Of a DNA stretch of 64,000 nt, positions 1-8,705 are shown one piece after another (the first letter of the stretch is position 1; the number at the start of each line of letters is the position of its first letter). This stretch comes from Amycolatopsis sp. NBC_01488. Lineage in GTDB: Bacteria; Actinomycetota; Actinomycetes; Mycobacteriales; Pseudonocardiaceae. The stretch lies in assembly GCF_036227105.1 (NCBI RefSeq), contig NZ_CP109434.1, positions 1,368,001 through 1,432,000 on the forward strand, read 5' to 3'. Both the position numbers and the translations under genes were made by a program. The notes below the pieces were generated by a model. It made no database searches, was not told where the DNA came from, and saw nothing but the letters and a program-made list of their open reading frames with translations.

Positions 1-573
1 CGGACGCCGCTGCACGACCTGGCGGACGCCTCCGACGGACGCGTCGAGGTCGAGCACCTCGACATCACCGAGCCCGACCAGCTGCCGCCCCTGCGCGAAC
101 GGCTCGCCGGCCGCCGCCTCGACGTGCTCTTCGTCAACGCCGGCACCACGAACAACCCGGCGACGCCGATCGGCGAGGTGCCGACGGCCGACTTCGTCGA
201 CGTCATGGTCACCAACGCGCTCAGCCCGATGCGCCTGATCGAAGCGCTCGCCGACCTCGTGCCGGCGGACGGGCTGATCGGCGCGATGTCCTCCGGGCAG
301 GGCAGCATCACGAACAACACGGCCGGCTCGCGCGAGGTCTACCGGGGCAGTAAGGCGGCGCTGAACATGTTCATGCGCAGCTACGCGGCCCGGCAGGCCG
401 ACCGGGCTCTCCTGCTCATGGCCCCCGGCTGGATCCGCACGGCCCTCGGCGGCGACCAGGCGCCGTTCACCCTCGAGGAGACGGTGCCCCGGATCGTGGA
501 CGTCCTGCTGGCCAAGCGCGGCAAGCCCGGCCTCGAGTTCCTCGACCGCGAAGGCCAGACCGTGCCGTGGTGA
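1..573 (+). CDS. SDR-family NAD(P)-dependent oxidoreductase, 5' end missing
   Basis: The reading frame is already open at base 1, so the N-terminal Rossmann glycine motif lies outside the window. The visible part has the family's NAG motif (FVNAG), a Ser-rich strand (AMSSGQ) and the catalytic YxxxK (YRGSK, bases 340-354), followed by the usual PGWI segment after the active site. The C-terminus is short. Substrate cannot be predicted. It converges on purE with a 3-bp gap. The internal GTG at 124 is not a plausible start because homologous sequence continues upstream of it. Confidence 0.85.
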   Translation, partial: RTPLHDLADASDGRVEVEHLDITEPDQLPPLRERLAGRRLDVLFVNAGTTNNPATPIGEVPTADFVDVMVTNALSPMRLIEALADLVPADGLIGAMSSGQGSITNNTAGSREVYRGSKAALNMFMRSYAARQADRALLLMAPGWIRTALGGDQAPFTLEETVPRIVDVLLAKRGKPGLEFLDREGQTVPW

Positions 574-576
574 CCG

Positions 577-1074
577 CTAGTGGCCGGTCTTCGCGCGCAG
601 GGCCGCGTCCTTGTCGAGGACCAGCTTCTCGAGATCGCGCTGGAACTCCGCCATCTTCGAGCGCAGGCCCTCGTCCGACGCCGCCAGGATGCGGACCGCC
701 AGCAGGCCCGCGTTGCGCGCGCCGCCCACCGAGACGGTGGCCACCGGGACGCCCGCCGGCATCTGGACGATCGAGAGCAGCGAGTCCAGGCCGTCCAGGT
801 ACTTCAGCGGGACCGGCACGCCGATCACCGGCAGCACCGTCGCCGACGCGACCATGCCCGGCAGGTGGGCCGCGCCACCCGCGCCCGCGATGATCACGCG
901 GAGGCCGCGCGCCACCGCCGATGTCGCGTAGTCCAGCATGCGCTGCGGGGTGCGGTGCGCCGAGTAGACGCCGACCTCGTACTCGACGCCGAACTCGTCC
1001 AGCGCCGCACCGGCCGCCTCGAGGGTCGGCCAGTCCGAGTCGCTGCCCATGATCACGCCCACCTGCGGCGCCAT
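577..1074 (-). CDS. purE: N5-carboxyaminoimidazole ribonucleotide mutase
   Basis: Class I PurE of 165 residues, converting N5-CAIR to CAIR in cytoplasmic de novo purine synthesis. The N-terminal GSDSDWPT phosphate-binding motif, the SAHRTP motif with the catalytic His, and the [10 protein letters not shown] loop are all present, and the length is normal for bacterial class I PurE. It lies 10 bp downstream of purK on the same strand, so the two are almost certainly co-transcribed as purK-purE. The same pair occurs at the matching place in mycobacteria (Rv3276c-Rv3275c, recalled). Confidence 0.97.
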   Translation of the reverse strand: MAPQVGVIMGSDSDWPTLEAAGAALDEFGVEYEVGVYSAHRTPQRMLDYATSAVARGLRVIIAGAGGAAHLPGMVASATVLPVIGVPVPLKYLDGLDSLLSIVQMPAGVPVATVSVGGARNAGLLAVRILAASDEGLRSKMAEFQRDLEKLVLDKDAALRAKTGH

Positions 1075-1084
1075 AGCTGATCTC

Positions 1085-2269
1085 CTAGTGGATTTCGTAG
1101 CCGTCGAGCCAGACGGCGTGGGACAGCCAGTGCGCCGACAGCAGCGCGCGGTTGCGCAGGTCGTCCATCCGGTCGCCGGTGAAGTTGACGTGCCCGAGCT
1201 TGCGGCCCGGCCGCTCCTGCTTGCCGTAGAGGTGCACGCGCACCTCCGGGTACCGCGCGAACAGGTGGTGCAGCCGCTCGTCCGGCCCCATTTCGGGCAG
1301 CTCCGGCGCGCCCAGCACGTTCGCCATCACGCACGCCGGCGCGACCAGGTCCGTCCGGCCCAGCGGGTAGTCCAGCACCGCGCGCAGGTGCTGCTCGAAC
1401 TGCGACGTGCGTGCGCCGTCCATGGTCCAGTGCCCGGAGTTGTGCGGGCGCATCGCCAGCTCGTTCACCAGCAGCCCGGTGTCCGTCTCGAACAGCTCGA
1501 CCGCGAGCAGCCCGGTGACGTCCAGCGTCGACGCGACCCGCAACGCCAGGTCCTGGGCCTCGTGCACCCGGTCCGGGGACAGCCCCGGCGCCGGGGCGAG
1601 GACCTCGGTGTTGATGCCGCCGGCCTGCACGGTCTCGACCACCGGATACGCCGCGCCCTGGCCGAAGGGCGAGCGGGCGACGAGCGCGGCCAGCTCCCGC
1701 CGCATCGCCACCTTCTCCTCGACCAGCAGCGGGGTGCCCGCTTCGAGCAGTTCCGGCACGGTCTCGCGGGCGTGCTGCGCGGTGTCCAGCATCCAGACGC
1801 CGCGGCCGTCGTACCCGCCGCTCGACGCCTTGAGCACCACCGGCCAGCCGTGCTCGCCGCCGAACTTCACCACGTCGTCCACAGTGGACACTTCGGCGAA
1901 GGCCGGGCCCGGCACGCCGAGGCCGGCCATCATCTCGCGCATCACCAGCTTGTTCTGCGCGAAGCCCAGCGCCGACGGCGCCGGCCGGATGACGAAGCCC
2001 TCCATCGCCAGCGTCAGCAGGTGCTCGCCCGGCACGTGCTCGTGGTCGAACGTGAGCACGTCGACCGACGCCGCGAACTTCCGCAGCGCGTCGAGGTCGG
2101 TGTGGTGGCCGAGCGTGACGTCGCCCGCGACGAGCCCCGCGGCTTCGTTCTCCCCCGCGGCGAGCACGCGCAGGGACTGGCCGAGGGAGATCGCCGCCTG
2201 GTGGGTCATCCGGGCCAGCTGGCCGCCGCCCACCATGCCCACGACGGGCAGACCGGTGTGTTTGTCCAT
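1085..2269 (-). CDS. purK: 5-(carboxyamino)imidazole ribonucleotide synthase
   Basis: ATP-grasp enzyme of 394 residues that carboxylates AIR with bicarbonate and ATP to give N5-CAIR, the substrate of PurE encoded just downstream. Visible landmarks are the N-terminal glycine-rich [11 protein letters not shown] motif, the ATP-grasp lysine region ([16 protein letters not shown]) and the C-terminal [14 protein letters not shown] metal and substrate motif. The ATG start puts the PurK N-terminal motif at residue 10, as usual. Length is typical. Confidence 0.97.
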   Translation of the reverse strand: MDKHTGLPVVGMVGGGQLARMTHQAAISLGQSLRVLAAGENEAAGLVAGDVTLGHHTDLDALRKFAASVDVLTFDHEHVPGEHLLTLAMEGFVIRPAPSALGFAQNKLVMREMMAGLGVPGPAFAEVSTVDDVVKFGGEHGWPVVLKASSGGYDGRGVWMLDTAQHARETVPELLEAGTPLLVEEKVAMRRELAALVARSPFGQGAAYPVVETVQAGGINTEVLAPAPGLSPDRVHEAQDLALRVASTLDVTGLLAVELFETDTGLLVNELAMRPHNSGHWTMDGARTSQFEQHLRAVLDYPLGRTDLVAPACVMANVLGAPELPEMGPDERLHHLFARYPEVRVHLYGKQERPGRKLGHVNFTGDRMDDLRNRALLSAHWLSHAVWLDGYEIH

Positions 2270-2281
2270 AGCGCGCCCAGA

Positions 2282-3478
2282 CTAGACGGTGACGACCTGC
2301 GGTGACCGCCGGACCAGGCGAACCTCACGCGCCGCGAGGCCGAGGATCCCGGCCGCCGCCGCGAGCACGTAGAGGTTGCCCAGTACCGACCAGCCCAGGC
2401 CCCAGCCGAACTCCGTGTCGCCGCCGTTGGGCACCAGCATCACGATCTGCGAGGCGAACAGCAGCGCGACCGCCGCCGCGGCCCACCACCGCGCCTTCAC
2501 GACCAGCAGGGTGAGCAAGGGCACGCACCAGACCCAGTGGTGCGACCACGACACCGGCGACAGCAGCAGCCCGTAGAACGCCGTGACGAGCAGCGCGCCC
2601 GCGTCTTCCCCACGCCGGTGCAGCCGCACGACCAGCCACACCGCGGGCACGGCGAGCACCGCCGCCACTCCGACCGCCACCGCCAGCGACCAGGGCGCGA
2701 GGTGGGTGGCCCGGTTGACCAGCCCGTTGAGCGACTGGTTGAAGATCCAGTGCACCGACCCGACCCGGCTCGGATCGGTCGCCGAATCCCGCCAGAACCG
2801 CGCCGCGTCGACCGGGATGACCGCGAACATCACCGCTTCGAGCACCACGAACGTGCCCAGGGCCCGCAGCCCGTCCTTCCACCTTCCCGTAACGAACAGG
2901 TGCGGCACGAAGATCAGCGGGGTCAGCTTGATCGCCGCCGCCACGCCGATCAGCACCCCCGCGAACCGCGACCCCCTGGCCGACAACACCAGGACGTCCA
3001 GCACCACGAACGCCATCAGTATCAAGTTGATCTGACCCAGGAACAGCGTCTTCCACACCGGTTCCAGCGCCAGCGCGATGGCTGTTCCCGCCGGCAGCGC
3101 CCACCACGAAAGCGAGCGCCCCGGCGACGACGAAACCACCGTGATGACGACCATAACGGCGACCACCGACAAAACCGCGATCACGCCCCACACGAGCCCG
3201 GACGGCACCAGCGCGAGCGGCAGGAACAGCGGCGCGGCGGCCGGCGTGTAGGTGAACGGCAGCCGCACCCAGTCCGGCAGGGCGGTCAGCACGTCCCGCG
3301 TGTAGAGCGGATCGCCGTGCAGCAGCGTCAACGCACCGGCGCGGTACACGGCGCTGTCCGCGCCAAGGTGCCACCCGGCCAGCCAGCCGACCACACCGAA
3401 ACCGAGCACCAGCAGCGCGATCCCCCCGGCGGCGAACCGGCCGGTGCGCGCCTCAGACGCCGGACGCGACGTCGACAT
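2282..3478 (-). CDS. GT87-type polytopic mannosyltransferase (DUF2029), copy 2
   Basis: Integral membrane protein of 398 residues with about nine to eleven hydrophobic helices. It has the DUF2029/GT87 signatures: DSAVYRAGALTLLHGDPLY after the first helix, with the Asp matching the extracytoplasmic catalytic acid of PimE-like enzymes, and SWSHHWVW late in the protein. Family members use polyprenyl-phosphate-mannose to add alpha-(1,2)-mannose outside the membrane to phosphatidylinositol mannosides, lipomannan or related glycans. The ATG lies inside the 3' end of the upstream gene (26-bp overlap), so the two are translationally coupled. It is clearly a tandem paralogue of that gene. The acceptor is unknown. 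Confidence 0.86.
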   Translation of the reverse strand: MSTSRPASEARTGRFAAGGIALLVLGFGVVGWLAGWHLGADSAVYRAGALTLLHGDPLYTRDVLTALPDWVRLPFTYTPAAAPLFLPLALVPSGLVWGVIAVLSVVAVMVVITVVSSSPGRSLSWWALPAGTAIALALEPVWKTLFLGQINLILMAFVVLDVLVLSARGSRFAGVLIGVAAAIKLTPLIFVPHLFVTGRWKDGLRALGTFVVLEAVMFAVIPVDAARFWRDSATDPSRVGSVHWIFNQSLNGLVNRATHLAPWSLAVAVGVAAVLAVPAVWLVVRLHRRGEDAGALLVTAFYGLLLSPVSWSHHWVWCVPLLTLLVVKARWWAAAAVALLFASQIVMLVPNGGDTEFGWGLGWSVLGNLYVLAAAAGILGLAAREVRLVRRSPQVVTV

Positions 3479-4802
3479 GCTCGTCCGGAGCGGCCTTCTT
3501 CCGGGTCCGCCGCTGCAGGCCCCAGCGCAGGATCAGCGCCGCGGCCAGCACCACCGGCATCAGGATGTAGGCGTCCCCCAGGATGTTCTGCCACACCTTC
3601 CAGTGCAGCTCGACGTTGCGGCCGTTCGGCAGGATCAGCAGCACGCAGCTGACGAACACGAAGGCCACCAGGAACGTCCCGGCCCAGCGCTTCCACGCCG
3701 TCGCCGGGGTCGTCTTCGGCAGCCGCGACACCAGCAGCACGATCAGCGGGACCACCCAGACCCAGTGGTGCGTCCAGGAAATCGGCGAGATCAGCAGCGT
3801 CCAGAACGCCGTGACGAGCAACGCGGCCAGCGCCTGGCCCTTGCGGTGGAAGCGGATCAGCAGCCACAGCGCCGGGATCGCGAGCAGGAACCCGATGCCC
3901 ATCGCCGCCTTCGACGCCCACGGCGCTAGGTCGGTGGCCCGGTTCATCAGCGCGTTCAGCGACTGGTTGCCCGCCCAGTGCACCGGCCCGATCCGCCCGG
4001 TGTCCGGCAGCGTGATGGTCCAGTACTTGGCGGCGTCGTGGGCGTTGATCAGGAACATCACGCCCTGGAGCACGACGAACGTCGCGAGCCCGCGCAGCGC
4101 GTCCTTGCGGCGGCCGGTGATGAACAGGTGCCCCAGGAACACCAGCGGCGTCAGCTTGATCGCCGCCGCGACGCCGACCAGCACGCCGCCCCACCGGCTG
4201 CCGCGCGCGCCGATGACCAGCATGTCCAGCAGGATCATGGCCATCAGGATCAGGTTGATCTGGCCGAGGAAGATCGTCCGCCACACCGGTTCGAGAGCGA
4301 GGAAGACCAGGAAGAACACGATGGTCGAACGGGCGGGCGAGGCCCACCAGCGCGGCCCGTCGTCGGCCGGGCGGGGCAGCGCGCCGATCGCGGTCCGGAT
4401 CGACAGTGCCATCGCCGCCAGCGACACGGCGGTGATCAGGCCCCACGAGATCTGCGTCGGGAACGCGGCGAGCGGCACGAAGATCAGCGCCGCCGTCGGC
4501 GGGTAGGTGAACGGCAGCAGCGCCCACCACGGTTCGGGCGCGAGCGTGTTGGAGTCGTAGAGCGAATCGCCGTGCAGCAGCGTCAGCGCACCGGCCCGGT
4601 AGACCGCGCTGTCGACGCCGAGCACCCAGTCGTGCTGCCAGCCGTAGATGCCGTACCCGATCGCGACCAGCGGGATCACCGCGAGGATCAGGATGGACCG
4701 CGGACGGACGGACAGCCGGGCGAGTGACTTGCGCAGGGCCAGCCGGTGCGGGGATCTGGCCGCGATCGGGCCGTCGATGTCGGTGGATACGGTCCGGGTC
4801 AC
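3453..4802 (-). CDS. GT87-type polytopic mannosyltransferase (DUF2029), copy 1
   Basis: First gene of the GT87 pair, 449 residues, with a longer basic cytoplasmic N-terminus (about 35 residues) before the first helix. It shares the DSAVYRAGALTLLHGDSLY loop and the SWTHHWVW motif with copy 2, and most of the helices align by eye, so the pair arose by tandem duplication. The predicted role is polyprenyl-phosphate-mannose-dependent alpha-mannosyl transfer on the outer face of the membrane. The ATG start is preceded on the minus strand by AGGTGACC-like sequence only, a weak ribosome site. Confidence 0.86.
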   Translation of the reverse strand: MTRTVSTDIDGPIAARSPHRLALRKSLARLSVRPRSILILAVIPLVAIGYGIYGWQHDWVLGVDSAVYRAGALTLLHGDSLYDSNTLAPEPWWALLPFTYPPTAALIFVPLAAFPTQISWGLITAVSLAAMALSIRTAIGALPRPADDGPRWWASPARSTIVFFLVFLALEPVWRTIFLGQINLILMAMILLDMLVIGARGSRWGGVLVGVAAAIKLTPLVFLGHLFITGRRKDALRGLATFVVLQGVMFLINAHDAAKYWTITLPDTGRIGPVHWAGNQSLNALMNRATDLAPWASKAAMGIGFLLAIPALWLLIRFHRKGQALAALLVTAFWTLLISPISWTHHWVWVVPLIVLLVSRLPKTTPATAWKRWAGTFLVAFVFVSCVLLILPNGRNVELHWKVWQNILGDAYILMPVVLAAALILRWGLQRRTRKKAAPDEHVDVASGV

Positions 4803-4872
4803 CTCACCAGGAAATCATGACCGGCCCGATCCAGGTCAGAAGGGTCCGGGCGGAACCGGACTTTTCACGCGT

Positions 4873-5706
4873 TTACCCCCTCGCGAGGCGGGCCAGCAGG
4901 TCGCAGGCCAATTCGTGGGTGGCGGGCAGGCGCACGGCGGACACCCGGGGCCGCCCGGCGTCCGCCAGCTGCGAATCGACCGAAAGCCGCTCGTGCAACG
5001 CCCTTCGCAGCGCGACGCCGTGCGAAGCGACCTTCTCGTCCTTCGGGACCAGGGCGGCGACGACGGACGGCCCCAGCGAAGCGACGCTCTGCCCGCTGTC
5101 GAAGACCGCCCGCAGCGCGTCCGCGACCAGGATCATCCCGGTCAGCCGCGGGAATCCGGTGACCGCGGCGAGGTCGAGCGAGACGACCAGCAGCACGTGG
5201 TCCTCCGCGGCCGGCCGCTCGCGCGCGGCGGCGGCCCGGTAGACCTCGACGAGCCGGGTGCGCAGGTAGGCGGCCGAGGGCAGGCCGGTCAGCGGGTCGG
5301 TGACCTCGGTGTGCACGAGCTGGTCGGTGGCGACGTCGGCCCAGGCCAGCGCAGTGTTCCGGAGCAGCCGCGCCGGCGTCGCGTCCACGTCCGGCGAGAC
5401 GAACCCGTCGGTGCCGTGGTCGAGCACCGCGTGCAGCGCGGCCAGGTCGGCGAGGGTCTCGGCGAGCCCCGCGCCGGCCGCCGCCCGGGCGCGCGCCAGC
5501 CCGGCCAGCGCCGTCTCGGCGGCTTCGACGCGGCCCTTCGCCATCACCGCCGCGCAGACGGCGTCCACCTCGGGCAGGGCCCAGTCGCTCGGGAACCGCC
5601 AGCCCGCGGCGAGGCTGGCGGTGCGCCAGCGGGCACGCAACGTGCGCAGGGCGCGGTCCGCGAGCGGGGCGTCACCGGGGCCGGAGCGCGTAGCCGGAAC
5701 GTCCAC
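4873..5706 (-). CDS. Degenerate GGDEF-domain protein
   Basis: Soluble protein of 277 residues. The C-terminal half opens with DPLTGLPSAAYLRTRL, the standard entrance to a GGDEF domain, but where the active-site loop (RxGGDEF) should be it reads SLGPSVVAAL. The GG(D/E)EF residues are therefore gone, and it should not make c-di-GMP. The N-terminal half is helical, Ala/Arg-rich and without a recognisable sensor domain. Degenerate GGDEF proteins can act as GTP or c-di-GMP binding regulators; which applies here is unknown. The GTG start at 5706 follows a purine-rich AAAGGGGCAGG. The gene runs divergently from the sigma-factor fusion. Confidence 0.72.
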   Translation of the reverse strand: MDVPATRSGPGDAPLADRALRTLRARWRTASLAAGWRFPSDWALPEVDAVCAAVMAKGRVEAAETALAGLARARAAAGAGLAETLADLAALHAVLDHGTDGFVSPDVDATPARLLRNTALAWADVATDQLVHTEVTDPLTGLPSAAYLRTRLVEVYRAAAARERPAAEDHVLLVVSLDLAAVTGFPRLTGMILVADALRAVFDSGQSVASLGPSVVAALVPKDEKVASHGVALRRALHERLSVDSQLADAGRPRVSAVRLPATHELACDLLARLARG

Positions 5707-5912
5707 TGGCCACCTGCCCCTTTCGTCCGGTCCGTGTCGATCTTGCTTGGTGCTTCACGGTGAGGACGTGCCTCGCCGGACCCCGTGACGCGTACTCGCG
5801 AGTTTTGTTGAGGAGCTTTTCCACGGCGCGACCCGGGGCCGGGTGATTTTGCTGCGCCGTCGGAGTCAACACCCCGACCACGACGTGACGGCCCGGGGTG
5901 GGTCAGTCACAC

Positions 5913-5941
5913 TTGTCTCGCGCCGCGGACCCGCCTGTAAT
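5913..5941 (+). promoter_or_regulatory. Housekeeping-type promoter of the sigma-factor fusion gene
   Basis: A -35 element TTGTCT (5913-5918) and a -10 element TGTAAT (5936-5941) are separated by exactly 17 bp. Transcription would begin near 5948, leaving a leader of about 28 nt before GTG 5976, with AGGAG at 5966-5970. An upstream in-frame GTG at 5898 precedes the promoter and so is not the start. Confidence 0.6.
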
Positions 5942-5975
5942 GGCAGGTCCTGGCCTTAACCGACCGAGGAGTGCC

Positions 5976-8156
5976 GTGTCCACCATTCCCGCCGATCTCA
6001 GCGGAAAGAGTGACGCCGAGCTGATCGCCGAGGTCCGCGCCGGGAAGATCGAGTCGTACGGGCCGCTTTACGAACGCCACACCGGCGCGGCGCACAACCT
6101 CGCTCGTCAGCTGGCCCGGTCGAGCTCGGAAGCCGACGACCTCGTGTCCGAGGCGTTCTCGAAGGTGCTGGACACACTGCGTGGCGGCAAGGGGCCGGAC
6201 ACCGCCTTCCGGGCGTACCTGCTGACTGCGCTGCGTCACACCGCGTACGACCGCACGCGCAAGGAACGCCGGGTCGACCTCAACGAGGACATGACCGACG
6301 TCTCCGCCGAAGCGCTGACCGTGCCGTTCTCCGACACCGCCGTCGCCGGGCTCGAGCGGACGATGGCCGCCAAGGCGTTCGCGCGGCTGCCCGAACGCTG
6401 GCAGGCGGTGCTCTGGCACACCGAGATCGAGCAGCAGAGCCCGGCCGAGGTCGCGCCGCTGCTCGGCCTGACCGCGAACGGCGTCTCGGCGCTCGCCTAC
6501 CGCGCCCGCGAAGGGCTGCGTCAGGCGTACCTGCAGGTCCACCTGCAGGAGAACGCCGAGGAACGCTGCCGCGCCTGCGCCGAGCGGCTCGGCGCGTGGA
6601 CACGGGACGGCCTGTCCAAGCGCGAACGCTCCCAGGTCGAGAACCACCTCGACGAGTGCGAGAACTGCCGGGCGCTGGCCGCGGAGCTCGCCGACGTCAA
6701 CGGCGGCCTGCGCGCGATCATCGCCCCGATCGTCCTGGGCGGCGCGGCGCTCGGCTACCTCGCCACGATCGGCGCGGCCAAGGCGAGCGCGGCCACCGCG
6801 GCGGCCGCCGGTGCCGCCGCCGCGGGTGCCGCGGCCGGGGGCAAGGCCGGCGCGGCCGCGGGAGCCGCCGCCGCGGGCCCCCGCCAGTTCGCCGGGGTCG
6901 CCGCTTCCGGCGCGGCGGTCGTCGCGGCCGTCGTCATCGCGCTCACGGCCGGCGGCGGGACGCAGGAGATTCCCGTCGCGGCCCAGCAGCCGCCGCCCGC
7001 GGTCCAGCCGGTCAACCCGCCGGCACCGAAGCCGCCGCCACCGGCCCCGTCCGCCCCGGCGCAGCCACCTGCTCCGCCCGCGCCGCCGGCCCCGCCCGTC
7101 GTGCCCGCGCCGCCGCCGGTCGCGCCGCCCGCGCCGCCGGCACCGCCCGCTCCCGTGCCCGCGCCGCCGTCGATGTCCGCGACCACCCCGCCGGACGGCG
7201 TCGAGCTCAGCCCCGGCGCCGCGACGAACCTGCCCATCACCGTGCGCAACGACGGCGGAACGCTGTCCGAGCCGGTGGCGGTCGCGCTGAACCTGCCTCC
7301 GGGCGTGCACGCGATCGACGCCGGCGGTGGCGGCGCGCCGATGGCGTTCGCGCAGGACGGCGGCCCGATCTCGGTGAACTGCCCGGGCGGCGACGGCACG
7401 GTGACCTGCAAGACCGGCAGCGGCCTGCAGCCCGGCCAGAGCGCGACGCTGAACTTCCACCTCCGGGCCGACGACGACGCCGAGGGCGGCACGGTCACCG
7501 GGTCGGTCACCGCGGGCGTGCGGATCAACGTCGCGGTGAGCGTCAAGGTCACCGTGAAGCAGCCGCCGGACGCGGTGGTCCTCGAAGCGCAGGGCGACGG
7601 CCTCTCGGCGTTCCCGTGGACCCGCAACCCCCTGGTCTACGTGCGGGTCCGCAACACCGGCGAGACGACCAAGCCGGTCACGGTCACCTTCGACCACCCG
7701 CTGTGGCAGTGGTGGAGCCTGCGCGGCTTCCCGTGCACGTCGTCCGGCGAAGGCGCGACCTGCACGACGACGAGCGCGGTGGCGCCCGGCCAGCACGTCA
7801 ACCTGTGGGTGCGGCTGAAGGGCCGTCCCGACGACGGGCGCGTGACGATCGCCGCGAAGCTCGGCAAGGCGTCGGCGGAGCCGGTGACGATCGACTTCGG
7901 CTGCTACCACCACTGGTGCGGGAAGGACCCGCTGCCGACGACGACCCCGTCGACCACGACGCCGTCGAAGCCGACCCCGACCAAGCCGTCGAAGCCGTCG
8001 TCCACCCCGCCGGCGACGACGTCGGAGACCGAGCCGACGACCGAGCCCCCGACGTCGACGACCACGACGAGCGCGCCGCCGCGACCGACCGGCAAGCCGG
8101 GCGACCAGCGGCCGACCGCCACCCCCGAGAAGGGATTCGGCTGGCTGACCGGGTAG
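5976..8156 (+). CDS. Sigma-70 (ECF-like) factor fused to anti-sigma zinc motif, TM and exported domain
   Basis: A single 726-residue protein. Sigma region 2 is at about residues 15-100 (YxxLYERH..., then DDLVSEAFSKV and ALRHTAYDRTRK). Region 4 is at about 125-190 (LPERWQAVLWHTEIEQQSPAEVAPLLG). A zinc anti-sigma-like motif H224-x3-C228-x2-C231 follows, then an Ala-rich stretch, a transmembrane helix at about 305-327, a Pro-rich spacer at about 338-415, a DUF11-like extracellular beta region with paired cysteines, and a Thr/Pro/Ser-rich tail. Sigma factor and ZAS anti-sigma factor are normally separate proteins; here they are one chain that would hold the sigma part at the membrane. The start GTG 5976 has AGGAG 5 bp upstream. 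The GtrA gene begins 10 bp after the stop. Confidence 0.85.
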   Translation: MSTIPADLSGKSDAELIAEVRAGKIESYGPLYERHTGAAHNLARQLARSSSEADDLVSEAFSKVLDTLRGGKGPDTAFRAYLLTALRHTAYDRTRKERRVDLNEDMTDVSAEALTVPFSDTAVAGLERTMAAKAFARLPERWQAVLWHTEIEQQSPAEVAPLLGLTANGVSALAYRAREGLRQAYLQVHLQENAEERCRACAERLGAWTRDGLSKRERSQVENHLDECENCRALAAELADVNGGLRAIIAPIVLGGAALGYLATIGAAKASAATAAAAGAAAAGAAAGGKAGAAAGAAAAGPRQFAGVAASGAAVVAAVVIALTAGGGTQEIPVAAQQPPPAVQPVNPPAPKPPPPAPSAPAQPPAPPAPPAPPVVPAPPPVAPPAPPAPPAPVPAPPSMSATTPPDGVELSPGAATNLPITVRNDGGTLSEPVAVALNLPPGVHAIDAGGGGAPMAFAQDGGPISVNCPGGDGTVTCKTGSGLQPGQSATLNFHLRADDDAEGGTVTGSVTAGVRINVAVSVKVTVKQPPDAVVLEAQGDGLSAFPWTRNPLVYVRVRNTGETTKPVTVTFDHPLWQWWSLRGFPCTSSGEGATCTTTSAVAPGQHVNLWVRLKGRPDDGRVTIAAKLGKASAEPVTIDFGCYHHWCGKDPLPTTTPSTTTPSKPTPTKPSKPSSTPPATTSETEPTTEPPTSTTTTSAPPRPTGKPGDQRPTATPEKGFGWLTG

Positions 8157-8166
8157 CGTCCGCGCG

Positions 8167-8667
8167 GTGCGCGAGCTGCTGAAGAAGCATCGCGAGCTCC
8201 TCCGCTTCGCCGTCGTCGGCGGGATCAGCTTCGTGATCACGATGTCCGTCAACTACGGCCTGAAGTTCACCGTGCTGCGGACCCACCCGGTCACGGCGCT
8301 GATCGTCGGCGTCCTGGTCGCGACGATCTTTTCCTACGTCGCCAACCGCGAGTGGTCGTTCCGCACCCGCGGCGGCCGGGAGCGGGCACACGAAGCCGCG
8401 TTGTTCTTCCTGATCAGCGGCATCGCGCTGGGCCTGAACGCGCTGCCGCAGTGGTTCTCGCGGTACGTGCTCGACCTGCAGGCGCCGCGGCTCTCGCCGT
8501 TCGGCGTCGAGGTGGCCGACTTCGTCAGCGGCATCATCATCGGGACCCTGCTCGGCACGGTGTTCCGCTGGTGGGCGTTCAAGAAGTGGGTCTTTCCGGA
8601 CGAGGACGCCCGCGGCGTGGTCCAGGTCGCGGACGATCCGGACATTCAGGACCGCAAGGCTGCCTGA
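8167..8667 (+). CDS. GtrA-family membrane protein (first copy)
   Basis: 166 residues with four hydrophobic helices, the size and topology of GtrA/DPMS-like proteins. These are thought to flip or position polyprenyl-phosphate sugars. The conserved FAVVGG entry to helix 1 and the NREWSFRTRGGRER loop between helices 2 and 3 are present, and the tail ends in the WAFKKWVFPDE motif. The GTG start lies 10 bp after the sigma-fusion stop, so both are likely on one transcript. A GtrA-like gene beside purK is also found in mycobacteria (Rv3277, recalled), which suggests this is the ancestral neighbour now separated from purK by inserted genes. Confidence 0.88.
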   Translation: MRELLKKHRELLRFAVVGGISFVITMSVNYGLKFTVLRTHPVTALIVGVLVATIFSYVANREWSFRTRGGRERAHEAALFFLISGIALGLNALPQWFSRYVLDLQAPRLSPFGVEVADFVSGIIIGTLLGTVFRWWAFKKWVFPDEDARGVVQVADDPDIQDRKAA

Positions 8668-8705
8668 GCCACAGGTCAACGCGGTGTGCTCCTAGACTGC
8701 GTGGT

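Noticed and set aside
5707..5897. A 69-codon frame on the minus strand in the gap before the sigma fusion.
   Set aside because: No ribosome site, no homology and overlap with the GGDEF start; better explained as upstream control sequence.
5898..5975. A longer N-terminus for the sigma fusion from GTG 5898.
   Set aside because: The added 26 codons overlap a consensus promoter at 5913-5941, show no homology to sigma factors, and lack a ribosome site; GTG 5976 has AGGAG at 5 bp.
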